Assembly: GCF_004210375.1 (NCBI RefSeq) | Contig: NC_134837.1 | Coordinates: 158,761,310 to 158,825,309 of the forward strand | Length of the DNA stretch: 64,000 bases | Direction of reading: 5' to 3' | DNA from: Tachypleus tridentatus | Taxonomy: Eukaryota; Arthropoda; Merostomata; Xiphosura; Limulidae | The notes under the pieces: model-generated | What the model was told of the DNA's origin: nothing | The model's database searches: none | The model's input: only the letters and a program-made list of their open reading frames with translations | Shown here: in pieces, positions 11,976-24,800 of the stretch | Position numbering within the stretch: position 1 is the stretch's first letter | Layout of the letters: each line of letters begins with the position of its first letter | Made by a program: the position numbers and the translations under genes

Positions 11976-13255
11976 CTATATATAACGTTTTATCTCATTA
12001 CCGCTGAACTAGAAAACGACGTATTGTTATTTTTTAAAATCATTCTATTCATGTGTATCTATTCTACTGCTTTTTTTTAGTTACCAGTTAGTGTAAAAAA
12101 CAGTTCAAAGGGAGGACTTGAGAGCTTACTCATTAAATATATATGATTATAGAACCTAGGGATAAAACCTGCTTGAGTCATATTTTTAATTCATCCTTGC
12201 CAAATATTATGTTCCATTTTCTTTAATATTATAATTTTTCTTTTGATATAAAACTTGCATAATATTCGATGGATCTCTCGTGATCCTATACATTTGGGCC
12301 TTGGGGCAATTGCCAACCTCTTTCTACACCGTTCAAACCACTTGTAACCTATAATGATTGATGTATATTTTTCATCACAACGCTTTTAATTTTATAATTT
12401 TTTATATAGATAAAATTATCTATAAGAATTACGTTTAGCATCAGTTGCAGCTTACTTTTACTTGCAAAAGTTACATTGATCTATTTTTATTAGCTCATTA
12501 TGTATTCCAAGTCACATGCAAAGCAAAATTCGTGTATGAAACTGGTTTACCCACATTACAACTATCTTCCAAGACACAGTCGCTATAGACATACTACCAC
12601 ATTGTAGTGAAACGAAACTAAGTATATAAAAGCAAATGATTCAAAGACGAAGTTTCACAACATTATAAGAAACCTCAATTCAGTCTATTTCATCAAATAA
12701 ATCATTATAAAGCTAGAACTGTCTTTTTGGAACAACGAAAGCTGTTATGACTACCCAAATCTCATCTGAATTAAAAAAAACAAACAAAACAGATAAACAA
12801 AGAAGTTGAAAATCCGCTGAAATATTAAATAGTACAGAAATAAATAGTAAAAAGATTACAAACATTTCTAACGCTTTCCTTAGTGTTTATCTGAAGTGAC
12901 TTAAGAGGCAATCCACAAAAGGTAATTTATTTTAATATTAACAAAACATTTAAATGAAACGTAGGCACCACATTATACAATAAAAATAATATATACTGCT
13001 TTTGGAAGTTTTCTGTCTCTCTTTTCACTCTATACAGATATAGATATGCTTTTATAACACATTTTAGTTATATATATCTTCTTATACATGGTGCTCCAGG
13101 AACTTTTCTGAGTTTTCCAAACTTCTAGCTGCTCACTATAGTTCCAACCCTTCTTTCTTTTCCTTACTAACATTTATCATATTATCTTCATCCGTTTCTC
13201 CGAGGTTGATTTCTCTGATTGATAGTTAGTATACTCCCTGTAAATTTTCCAATGT
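11976..13255. other. spacer, nothing recognised
   Basis: AT-rich DNA without recognisable exons, RNAs or element ends. Confidence 0.4.
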
Positions 13256-13380
13256 ATCTCAGAACGGCTGGTATGGGTATTAACACTTTTATTGATAAGC
13301 AGAGAACAACGTTTCGACCTTCCTAGGTCATATTCAGTTATCAATAAAAGTGTTAATACCAACACCAACCGTTCTGAGAT
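13256..13380. mobile_element. fold-back (MITE-like) element, 125 bp
   Basis: Two 43-bp inverted arms, beginning ATCTCAGAACGG and ending CCGTTCTGAGAT, differ at only three positions. They enclose a 39-bp loop containing AACGTTTCGACC and CCTAGGTCAT. A diverged partial relative is at 49291-49400. The element is non-autonomous and encodes nothing. No clear target duplication was seen, so the superfamily is unassigned. Confidence 0.85.
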
Positions 13381-14064
13381 AATTTTTTTATTTCATGTGG
13401 GTTTTCAGTCATCAAGAATCTGTCAATGGTTAATATATCTGTTAATCTGACATTAATTATACTCTTTTGTTATTAATAAGAAATAGGAGTGCATGTTTTA
13501 TTTATATTTTTTTAAAGCTGATCGAGAAATATTTATTAAAAGTGAATAGAAGTGGCGAAAGCTGGAACATCAACTCACTAAAAGCATAAGCAACAAAACA
13601 AACAATCAGAGGGAATTTATACAACGGAAACTGTACTTGACAGGAGACTTCTGTGAACTACACCTGATTTAAAATTCTTAGATCTTAAAAACATTGTCCA
13701 AAAGCTTCTAAAGCAGACGCAGTTAACAGCAATCTTCAATGAAGCACAATTTTTATTAAAACCATTCTTCAAAATTTGAGTAAGAGGTAACACCAAATTA
13801 TGATATGATATCTAAACTATAGAAGTGTCTCTCATAAATTGTTTCTTTTCAAATATTTACGTAGTTTCAGCTTTCTTAGAAACTTTTGCTACTGAAGAGA
13901 AACATTAGTATTCTATTTGACAGCAGACAATTACTGTACCAATGTGTATGCATTAATTAAAATGTTCAAACACAATCAACTTTTAATTTAAACATAATAT
14001 TCAGAATCTAAACGAGTGAACTGGTAAGTATGAGTAGCCAAGTAGAATACAATGACCAGTCTGA

Positions 14065-14186
14065 TGTTTATTTATATCAACTTCTCATCATGTGGTGTTT
14101 ATTTATATTAACTTCTCATCATGTTGTGTTTATTTATATTAACTTCTCATCATGTGGTGTTTATTTATATTAACTTATCATCACCG
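14065..14186. repeat. 31-bp tandem repeat, about four copies
   Basis: The unit TGTTTATTTATATTAACTTC plus TCATCATGTGG recurs every 31 bp from 14066, with a few substitutions. The last copy breaks down at ATCACCG. It is non-coding. Confidence 0.92.
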
Positions 14187-14975
14187 ACATTTATTGAACT
14201 CAACTAAATGTTTACTTTTGATATGAATTTGCATCTTTTATCTCAATATGTGTTTAAAGAAATAGTCCTTCATCTTAAAAATTATGAGATGTTAGTGAAA
14301 TAATATATATATATATAAAGAAATAAAACAGTGATAACTTTGAATATGGAATAAAGTTACGAGAAGTATTCTAAGTAATATGCATCATTGAGAAGAATAA
14401 AAGGAATATTTAAAAAAAAATTAGTACAAAATATAGTGTCTATGGTAAGATGGAATTTTTTTACTAAGAAGTAAAACTGTTATTATTGCACTTATCAAAA
14501 TAAAAGATCGATGAATAAAAAGGTATATTTTATTGAAAACTAGCAATCAAGTTACACTATCGATCACTCCTGACTGCAAAGGTATGAATTTTCACTCACC
14601 ACGTGTGTTTCCTGTAGGTAATAAGTGGCATGACCTAGTTTTAAAAGCTTTTTGGTAAAAACCTGCCCTGAGGAATGTAGACCTATTCTATTCATAGGCT
14701 TTATATATGTTACGTAGAGTAGTGGTAAAATTGTACACTTGATTCATTGTTTTGGTCTGTAGAAACTTTTCTATATGTGGCAATAATGTCATATGATTAG
14801 AATACATTTTATTTCTACATTCTAACACACAAGTTAGCTAGTAGCATTTTGCTTTAATTCTATTCGTATGACATCAAGCATAGCAGCTTATTATTATAAA
14901 TAATTAACTAAGATTAGGCTTAGAGATAGGTATATAAGACATGTATAATCATTTCTATTGTTTCTAGTGTACAAG

Positions 14976-15245
14976 GGGCCCGGCATGGCCATGTGGGTTA
15001 AGGCGTTTGACCTGTAATCTGAGGGTTGCGGGTTCGAATCCCCGTCACATCAAACATGCTCGCTCTTTCAGCCATGGGGGCGTTATAATGTTACGGTCAA
15101 TCACACTATTCGTTGGTAAAAGAGTAGCCCAAGAGTTGACGGTGGGTGCCTTCCCTCTAGTCTTACACTGCTAAATTAGGGACGGCTAGCGCAGATAGCC
15201 CTCATGTAGCTTTGCGCAACATTAAAAAAACAAACAAACAAACAA
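14976..15245 (+). mobile_element. tRNA-derived SINE, near full length
   Basis: Head GGCCCGGCATGGCC; the body lacks about 14 bp (GGTGATGACTAGCT) near 15147. The tail is AAAAAAACAAACAAACAAA. The target duplication CTAGTGTACAAG (14964-14975) and CTAGTGTGCAAG (15246-15257) has one mismatch. Confidence 0.92.
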
Positions 15246-15863
15246 CTAGTGTGCAAGAGGCTGTTTTAATTAGTGTTAATAAACAGTTGTTTCGAGATCG
15301 CCTTATTCTATCGTCTATGTAATTCCGTTAGAAATAACTGTTTGTCAAAATGAAAAAAAAAAAAAATGCATGAATGAAAGAATGACTTAGATTCGTTAAG
15401 GAGCAGCTTAACGAGGGTGGGTAAATTGTTATTATGAAAATATAGCGGTAAGTGACTATTATGAAAATGCTCTGAACGTTGGTGCCCAAAGAATCAACGT
15501 TTGATGAATATTTGTATAGTATCAAGTCTATATTAGTTTCTCACTGTTTACGTGTGTGTGTTTAGTATGTTCACAAAATAATTATCACAATCAAATTTTG
15601 CCTCAATGATATTTTCAAGGCCCAACAAAAAACTTTGCATTTCAGGACTTTTTCTACATTTAAGAGAAATTAGTTTGTTTAGTGATAATTGTTAAAGTCA
15701 AGCTAAATTTCGTTTCCAGCTTCAAAAAATAAAACAAAGAAAAATCAACTGGAGAGATTATGTACTATGACATTTCGTTTAACTGGTTATCCCGTTATTT
15801 ACATGTATAATAACATCTTTGCCCTATAATAAGTGTGTAATTTTGGTTGTTTTCTTTCTATAG

Positions 15864-18800
15864 ATGTGGTGGTCTCTTTTGATCCTTTTTCTGGTTGGGC
15901 AGACGTCACATGCCCGTAAGTAAATTTCTTTATCTTCTAACTACTGTGGATTTCTTTCATTTATGTTATATATGCACCTCAGCTTGAGTAAGCTGCTTTT
16001 TCTATACAACTCTTGTTGACATAAAGATGCGTAACTTTTTCTTTATCAAAAGTTATTCATATGTACCTATTTATCATTCATACAGTTTTGATCCCAACAT
16101 GTTTATAAGGATATATGGCCCTTTTGACAGTCTGACAATTGAGTAAACAACGCATACATTTTTCTGTAATATACTGTCAGGAGTTAACATACATGCATTT
16201 AACAAGTATGTCCCATCCCTTTTTAATTTTTCAGACTCTGTAACCACAAGAGACGTTACAGACATGAAACTGGTTTGTTATTATACAAACTGGTCGGTCT
16301 ATAGGCCAGGGTTAGCAAAGTTCACGCCGGAAAATATCAATCCATTTCTGTGTACTCACCTGATCTATGCCTTTGCTGGCTTTGGTAAAGACTACGAGCT
16401 GAAGCCACTCGATTCATACAATGATATTGAACAAGGTGAGAAAAAATTTGATCATTGCATAATATATTTGTATTAGTCAATATTTCTATTCATTAAGTAT
16501 CTCTTTTTTCGTGTATTTGTATTTTAGCTTCAGAAATGTAAAAGGTCATTATTTTTTGGTCGCGTCATAACACATGGCGAAAGGCTTTTGTGGCATCTTT
16601 TGCTTTGCTAAATAAGTAAGAGTCCACTTCTCATACTTTATACGTAAAACATATAAACGAATCGAATAAAAAAATATTAATAATGATGACTCTAATTGAA
16701 AGTATGCTGCACTAAGTACCTTACTGAAGCTACTGTAGGAAAGAATTAGCAAAAATGTCAGAATAAGTAACATTATATATATATATATATATATAAACAA
16801 ATAGAGAAATATAGAAACTTGCAAATTTCTCAGTATGATTGCATTTATGACATTCTAAAATTTCCTCATATCTGATACCATTTACCAAAAGCTGCACTAA
16901 AGAAAAATCGTTTCTTTTATGCAAAAATCAAAACGATTTCTACCTGATGACTCGTAACAAAAATTCTCAATTTTCATATACTACTAACTGTTGAGGCCAA
17001 ATTCATGACTTAAGTAATTGATTTTTCAGGAATCCAAAAGTGCATCATTTCTAATACGTTTTTCTTACAAGTTTGGAAATAAACTTTATACGTACGACAT
17101 TAAAATAGTAAATTTTAATACACGTTTCAGCAAGCAAGTGTACAATGTAGCTTATTTTGTTATTTGGGTGTGGTTTGACCTGGTAATTAGCTTGCTTGGG
17201 CCGTGAATCCGAAATTTATGGTTAGCGTCTCGTTATCACAAAAATATACTCTTGGGCCGTGGGTGCATTATAAATGTGACAGTCAAATTTCACTAATCTG
17301 TCAGAGTAGCCCAAGAGTTGGTGGTGAATAATGTTGATTAAATGGCTTCCCTCTAGTCTACCAGTTCAACATCAGAAACACTTGGATAACCCTTTGTATG
17401 ACATTGTGCGAAAAATTCTGAAACAAATAAACATACATGTTTATTTTCTAACACTAATGTTGATCTTCTGTTCATAAATTACTACACACAGCTTTCATTT
17501 TTACTGTAAATGATTACCTTAATCTCAAGGTAGCGACAAACCTGTTTCTGAAATTAATCCAGAGCTACTTTTTATTGCACGAAGACATCCTACAGTTTAG
17601 CCTAACTTAAAAGATGTATGTATAGTTAGAGTAAATTTTGAATCAGAAAAACCAGTTTTGGTTTAAATAATGCTCAATAGTCAATTTTTGTTGCTTATTC
17701 GTACACGTGACGTGTTTATCAACGTAATACTAATAACTTCATTAATGTACCAGTTTTTAATAAAGCAAAAATTACGTCTAAAGGCTTCACAGATTAACTA
17801 CTATTATTATAATAACATTAAATAAAACTACCAACCAGTTCTTTATTTACTAAATTTTCACCATATCTGATACCATTTAACAATAGCTGCATGAAAGAAA
17901 ATTTGTTTCTTTTGTGCTTCCTCCAAGATGTATCTGTTTATCATTCAGACAATTCTAATCCCAAAATGTTTGTAAGAATGAACGGCATTTTTACCAGTTT
18001 ACAATGATTGCACAAATGTATATTTTCTAAACATGTTCAGTATATTAACTTCTACATTATTCGTTCAATAGCTTTTCACCACAAAGCTGAATTTTGTGTT
18101 AATTCTTGCCATGGGTCATGTAATACAGTAAAGAGAGACAATAAAAATTTCAAGATAATATTTTGTTAAATATAATATACATATATATATATAATACATT
18201 TTGAATGTTTTCAGAAGAGTTTACCACATATTTTGTGAGGTTTTCATGTGGAAAACCTTCTATGTTAGGGACGTCATTTAATCACATTTAATATATTTGA
18301 GTTATTTTTCATAAAATTCTTGTTTTCATCCCTTCAGCCAGTTTTCTATTCAATGAAACAAAATATTCACCAAATAAAGCATTTTTTTTTTCTTGGGAAA
18401 CTATGTTGAATATCCAATAAAATGTTTAACAATGCATCTTTTGTCAGTCTTTCAAATACTTTACTGAACAGTAATAAGCCCATAATTATTGGGACAATTT
18501 TTAAAATCACCTCCCTTGAAAAGAGAAGTAACGTTATCCAACTTCCAATTTCCTGGCATGTATTCAAAGATTTTGAAAAAATAACAGCATATTACTCATA
18601 TATCCATCCTAAGTATGTTTTCAAAACACAGAGGTAAATATTACCATTTGAGTTATCATTCCTTACACACCCCAGTTTTTTCTTAACAATCTCAAACTTA
18701 ATGTAATCATTTTGTTTAATATTGTTTCCATCTAACAACTGTTTAGGATGAGGAATATTGCTGAAAATTTCATTTCTAAAACTGAAGGAAAAGAATCATT

Positions 18801-21800
18801 TAATAACCCAGCCATTCTATAATCATGAGATTTTAGTCCTTCTGTAAGATTTCTGAAGGACTATTCTCCAATCCTAACATTTTGTTTATCTAGAGCGTAA
18901 CGGAAGAAATATTTATTATTAATTTTTACATTTTCAGTCCTTTAATATACTTATTTTAGTTTCTAATTTTATATTCGATCAACTCTCTTGATCATCTATG
19001 ATCCTCCAAATATTCCATTATAACAATCATCTTTAACTTCTTATATTTATAATGTTTTTATTTTATCTTTTATGTCTTCTTTGAGATAATCTGATATTTT
19101 CCTTGCAGTCAACCTTTTTCTACAAGGAACATGCCTATTTTGAATATTATCAAATTGCTTTATAAAAATTGTTCCACATTTCGTCGTCATCTTTAATTAA
19201 TTCAGTTGTCCAATTCACTGCAAATAATTCCTGTTCCATCATTTTGAAATTTGAAACCTAACTCTCATTATACCTTATCTTCATATACAGAAAACATCAA
19301 ATCTTATTTAGCAGTGACCACTCACAGCTAGATGTTCCATCATTTCTTTACTAAAATTTAACCACTATTTTAAAATAGCATTGTTCTAGTAGATTACCTA
19401 ACCGATTGTTAAAGAAAAAAGTCCCGACCAAATTCTAAAATTCTGTCCTCTAACATTGCCCAAAATATTGCTTGAGATTAACTCACTCATAATTATAACC
19501 TCATCAATAGTAGTTGAATCCTTCATTAAACTCTAGAATTTCTCATAAATTTCACCAGTTTCATATGATAGTCTTTAACAAATTCCAGAAACTCAAATAT
19601 ATTCAACCTCATTGTTATTAGCTTTGCTGTACTCAACATGAACAGGCTGTAGTCACATTTTACATATAAAGCAAATTCTCACTCATTTTATTTTAGCGCT
19701 CTATTGCCATTATATAATCTATGACCCTGTATTTCAAATAAATTCTTGTCATCAAAAATTTCTACATTCAGCCAGTTTCGGTTAACCTCATTATATGAAA
19801 ATCCTGTGTTCCGGCCACTACTGTTAATAGCCAACCAATATTCAATTTAAATATAAACCATCCATTCTAAAAAATTATTTTCTCATTGAGTTGATCTCAT
19901 AAATCCAATCAATCGAACCAATCTTTCTTATATGTTATCCTAAACCTAGTATTCAGCCTTAGTATCTAGTTGTAATTTCATCCCCACAGTTACATTTTGG
20001 CAATATCCCTAACAGATGTAAGTCATCGTGGCCATTTACTTTTATTGTCTTTATCAATGTAAGCTCTTCTGACTTACCCTTCTCTATATCATTAGCTTCT
20101 AAGTGCGCTATAAAGACTGTGTCACTACTTGCACTCTTTACTGCATAATTTACTCTATTAGTTATTTTCTCCACGATTGCCCCTGAATAGCATAATCTAA
20201 TTGTTTTCTCTTTGTTTCCTCCACAGACTATTTATTCCACATGTCGTACAAAAGAGTCTCTTATAAAAATAATCTCTATATGTTTTTCATTTCCATCCCT
20301 ATCTCACTATTTATTACCAACCTTAGCACCACAGCTATGATATACAACATGTTTCTAGTTACACGCAATTAAATGCTAATTTAAACAATCTACTATTGTA
20401 TTAAATTCTCAACAGTTACCAACTAGTACAACAAATAGTAGCTCAAGCTTTTAAGTTAATTAAACAAGTTCTCCTTCTTACTTGGAGGAGAATGCTCTTT
20501 ATTTGAATCTAATATTTATTAGCTTTATTATCTTACAGAAAAATAGTTATTTAAAACTATACAAAATTCCCTAACGGTTTTGTATTAAGGCCAATGTGGT
20601 AACTTTTTGTTTGGCTGTTGTTTTTTGTTTTGTTTTTTACTTCTGAGATCGCTTACGTATGTTAGGGTACTTTAGATGCTGATAACATCAACGGTAATTC
20701 TCAAGTATATTTTATATGGTAATGTCCATCTCTCCTCCAGCTGGCGGTCCTTAATTTAGTTTACCAACGTCACACACCGCCAACTCTTGGGCTATTCTGA
20801 TATCAACGAATTGACAGTCAAATGTAACACCATCACGGCTGAAAGGGTAAGCAAGTTCGAAAACGGGAATTTGAGCCCGCGACTTGTAGATTGCGAATCC
20901 AGTGTCTTAACCACAACGATTTGCCAGACTGCCCTTAGCTGTACCTTTCGTAATAAAATATGTAAATATCCCATCCCAAATACACTAACTAATATAACAA
21001 TCTAGATTTTAAAAATATTTAAATAATACTTATCGCCTCCAGAAGAACTTTATAATCTACAATTGCATTTATTTCTTTGTCTTAGAATTCAAATATTCCA
21101 TTTTTTTAATCTCCACAGCTCCACCATATCAGATAAGTCACTATGCACATAACAAAGAATTGGTTATTAAAGCAGGTGGCTCGGCATGACCACGTGGGTT
21201 AAAGCGTTCGAATCGTAATCTGAGGGTCGCGGGTTCAAATCCCACGTTGCACCAAACATGCTCGCCCTTTCAGCGGTGGGGGCGTTATAAGGTGACGGTC
21301 AATCCTACTATTTGTTGGTAAAAGAGTAGCCCAAGAGTTGATGGTGGGTGGTGTTGACTAGCTGCCTTCATTCTAGTCTTACACTGCTAAATTAGGGACG
21401 GATAGCGCAGATAACTCTTGTGTAGCTTTGCGCAAAATTCAAAACAAACATTTAAAGCAGGCCTTTGTCTAGAACTGCAGTACTGAAATCTGTTTGCATT
21501 AATTATTTTGTATTTTATTTCAAAAAATTACTCTGCATGAGATTCTCATATTTATATATATAAAGGGTTGAGCACTTTATATTAAAACGATTTTTTGAAT
21601 ATGCAAATTCACACGTCACTTGACACCTATAGCCAATATAAAGCTGTGGTGAATAAGTATATGTCAGAATTATATTTGGTATTATTTGGCGTTTCATAGT
21701 CAGTGTGATGTCATGTAAAATTAATCGTTTTTGAGAAGGATTGTGTAAATCCCTTTCCGGCACAAAAATATTCAAACACTCAGCTCATAAAGATGTAATG

Positions 21801-24800
21801 AGGTGGAACATTTAGTATAACCAAGATGGATGCATCTCATTGTATTCAATGGGTCTAAAACGCAAAGGAATATAGAACAACATGAGTAACCAAGACCACT
21901 CTTAACAATGATAAATATGTGCAGCGTTTTGTAACTGATAAAAATCCATGAACACAAAAGTTAGTTCCAAAAAGTGTCCGCGTGTGACAAGTAACAGTAC
22001 GTAAAAAAAAAAAAAAAGATTTAGCAAGGTATGGGTTTACTAAAATAAGGCTTCCAGTCAGTACCTCCCATTCAACTGTCGCATACCTCAAGCAGCTGGA
22101 GAATGAAATGAGTACTTCTGCTTATTCCATACGAAGATGTATTAGTCAAATTGTCTATAAATTTTGTGTGATCGGACTTTTGTACTCCTACGTTAGATGG
22201 ATTACGGAAACATTGCAGAGATGTGGTTTGGACACTACAGCTTTGTCACAAAAATGTAATTGGTGCCTTATAAAAATCTATTAACAAGTTGTAATTAACA
22301 GTAAGGTAGAGTAGGTCAAACCATGTATTAATTTCATTTTTGAACGATTGTTCATCCATTCATCATTCATTTTAACTATTAAAACTTGTTTGTACATAAT
22401 TTACAAAACTTTATAAAACTTGAACAAAAAAGTATTATTTTTTAAAACTTAATCTATAAATAGCATTATTTTTAGCATATTCCCTAAATATCTTTGCATT
22501 GCTTGTTAAACTTAAATGCCCTTTCCTTGCTCGCGATAGAAAGACAGTTGCTTAAGCAAATGTATTATTAAGATGTAATTAGAGATTTTGCTTCCAGCAA
22601 AGAAAGGGAATAAATGATTTTAGGGTAATGTTGTACAATAATTATTTGTTTTTATATACCTAATTTATTCTTGCTTGCCGTGTTGTATAGGTAAATAATT
22701 ATTATTATAATCGTTTCATTTTAATATATCTAAAAGTTAGATGCATCATACTCTAATTTACTTCATAGAATTAGCTCATATTCTGTAACTAACTTAATAT
22801 GTATTAATTATAATTAACTTCAAGTCTGCTTGTACCTTATTCAAGGGGCCTAAAAAAATAAGTGGCTCAGGCCTCAATCTACCATCTTCAAGGCTAGCCT
22901 GGAACAAATAGTTTTTAAGATATAATAATTTCAAATATGGGAATTTCTTTATAATGAATATAACTTCTAAGCAGTTGGTAAAGTAATTTTGTAACACATT
23001 GAATTTTACTGCAGGGAATTATAGGAAGTTTGTAGGTTTGAAAAGGCATAATAAAGACCTCAAGACAATGATTGCCATTGGAGGTTGGAATGAAGGATCT
23101 AGAAGGTACGAGTTACTTACTAATCAATTCCTTAAAGAGTGTTCATTAATTAATAAACGGTTACTTTTTAGTTTAGAACAACTTGTTGTTTACAGTATAA
23201 TTTTAAGAATGATTTCAATAATCTATCTATAACGGTTTTTATTCGACAAGTTCGCGAAGAGTAAACTTTATGACAAACAAAGAAATTTTTGTAAGTCGTT
23301 TCAAAAATTTTAACTCGAAACGCGTTACGAAAATATTACCAGGTTTACCAAGATGGTTGCAGATTCTTCTACAAGAGAAAAATTTATTCGCGGTGTCATC
23401 CGTTTTCTAAGACAGCACAGGTTTGACGGGATAGAAATAGACTGGGAATACCCCGGCTCACGAGATGGCAGTAGCAGCGGTGACCGTGAAGGATATGCCC
23501 TTTTAATTAAAGTAAGAAACATTTTGTTGACAGACGCAAAATTTTGGATTTTTTTCGCTTTCTTTTAAATATTACCAGTTTTGTCTATAGTTATTTAAAA
23601 ATATTAATATTTTAAATTTGAAAAGTAACCACACTTATTTTCATAGACATTTAGTATAATAATTTCAATTGTGTACCAGGAGAGGGAACTGTATTTTATG
23701 TAGTTTCACATTGATATAGACATGCTTCCCTCCAAATAAATAAAAACAATTTTATTAATATATATGTGACAAAAGTAACTTTTCACGAAGAAACAAAATA
23801 ATTTTCGTTTTATAATACACATTTACTAAAATTTTGCTTTTATAACAGTTTATTTCAATTTATGTCGTATAAATAACTGGGGAATATCAGATGTTTTCAC
23901 ACTTATATTAAAAAAAGAAAATTGAATCTAAAATATAGATATATGATATGCTATACTTTTTCCATATTCTGTTTATTTTAGCGATAATTTACACAGTGGA
24001 CTATCTGCTCTCTGTTGACCAAGAGAATTCACACAACTGATTTTAACATTGTAAATACATAAACATACCGCTGACATACCAGGAGACTCCTTTGTATTTA
24101 CCTGATCTGTTTTGTAAAAAAAAAAATCCTAGGTTGTAGTATTTTCGTTTAGGTATGAGTTGTATGTTACAATCTACCTGTTTCAATGTTTGTATGATTG
24201 CTTCATTCTCCAGAAAACGTACCAATGCTTACATATATCTCGTTTTCATTTTAACATTTCAGTAAAAATAACAGTGACATACAATGAACATTGCCCACTG
24301 TTTCCTCCCATAATTTTTTTCTGCCAGTTTCATATCCAATTTATTTTTGCTAAATGATTTACTTTATGACTGAGGCATTTATTATTTAGTAAAGTTTAAT
24401 TCGGATGAACATAAATACTTAAAAGTTGTATTCTCAACGATATTTTAATTTCTGATTCTATCCAGGAGCTCCGAGAAGCATTTGACGAACAACATGGTTC
24501 CCGAAGAAAACACAAATGGATACTTTCTGTCGCAGTGCCTGCTGGAAAAGACTATATTGACAATGGTTATGATGTTTCAAAAATTTCTAAGTAGGTGTTA
24601 TGAGATCATCTTGATTCTTATTGACAATGTAATATTGATCATAATTTTATGTTACTATAAAAAAGGGCTAGAATTGTATAGCCAACTCAAAATACTTTTT
24701 ATATAGTGTATTTAGTACACTGCTCAAATTGAATAAAGAATATTGTTAATTAATTTTAATAGCATCCCTGAGTTTATATATGTGCAAGATAAATGGTAAG

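Noticed and set aside
21515-22091. Minus-strand ORFs of 60-86 codons
   Set aside because: No domain; compositional.
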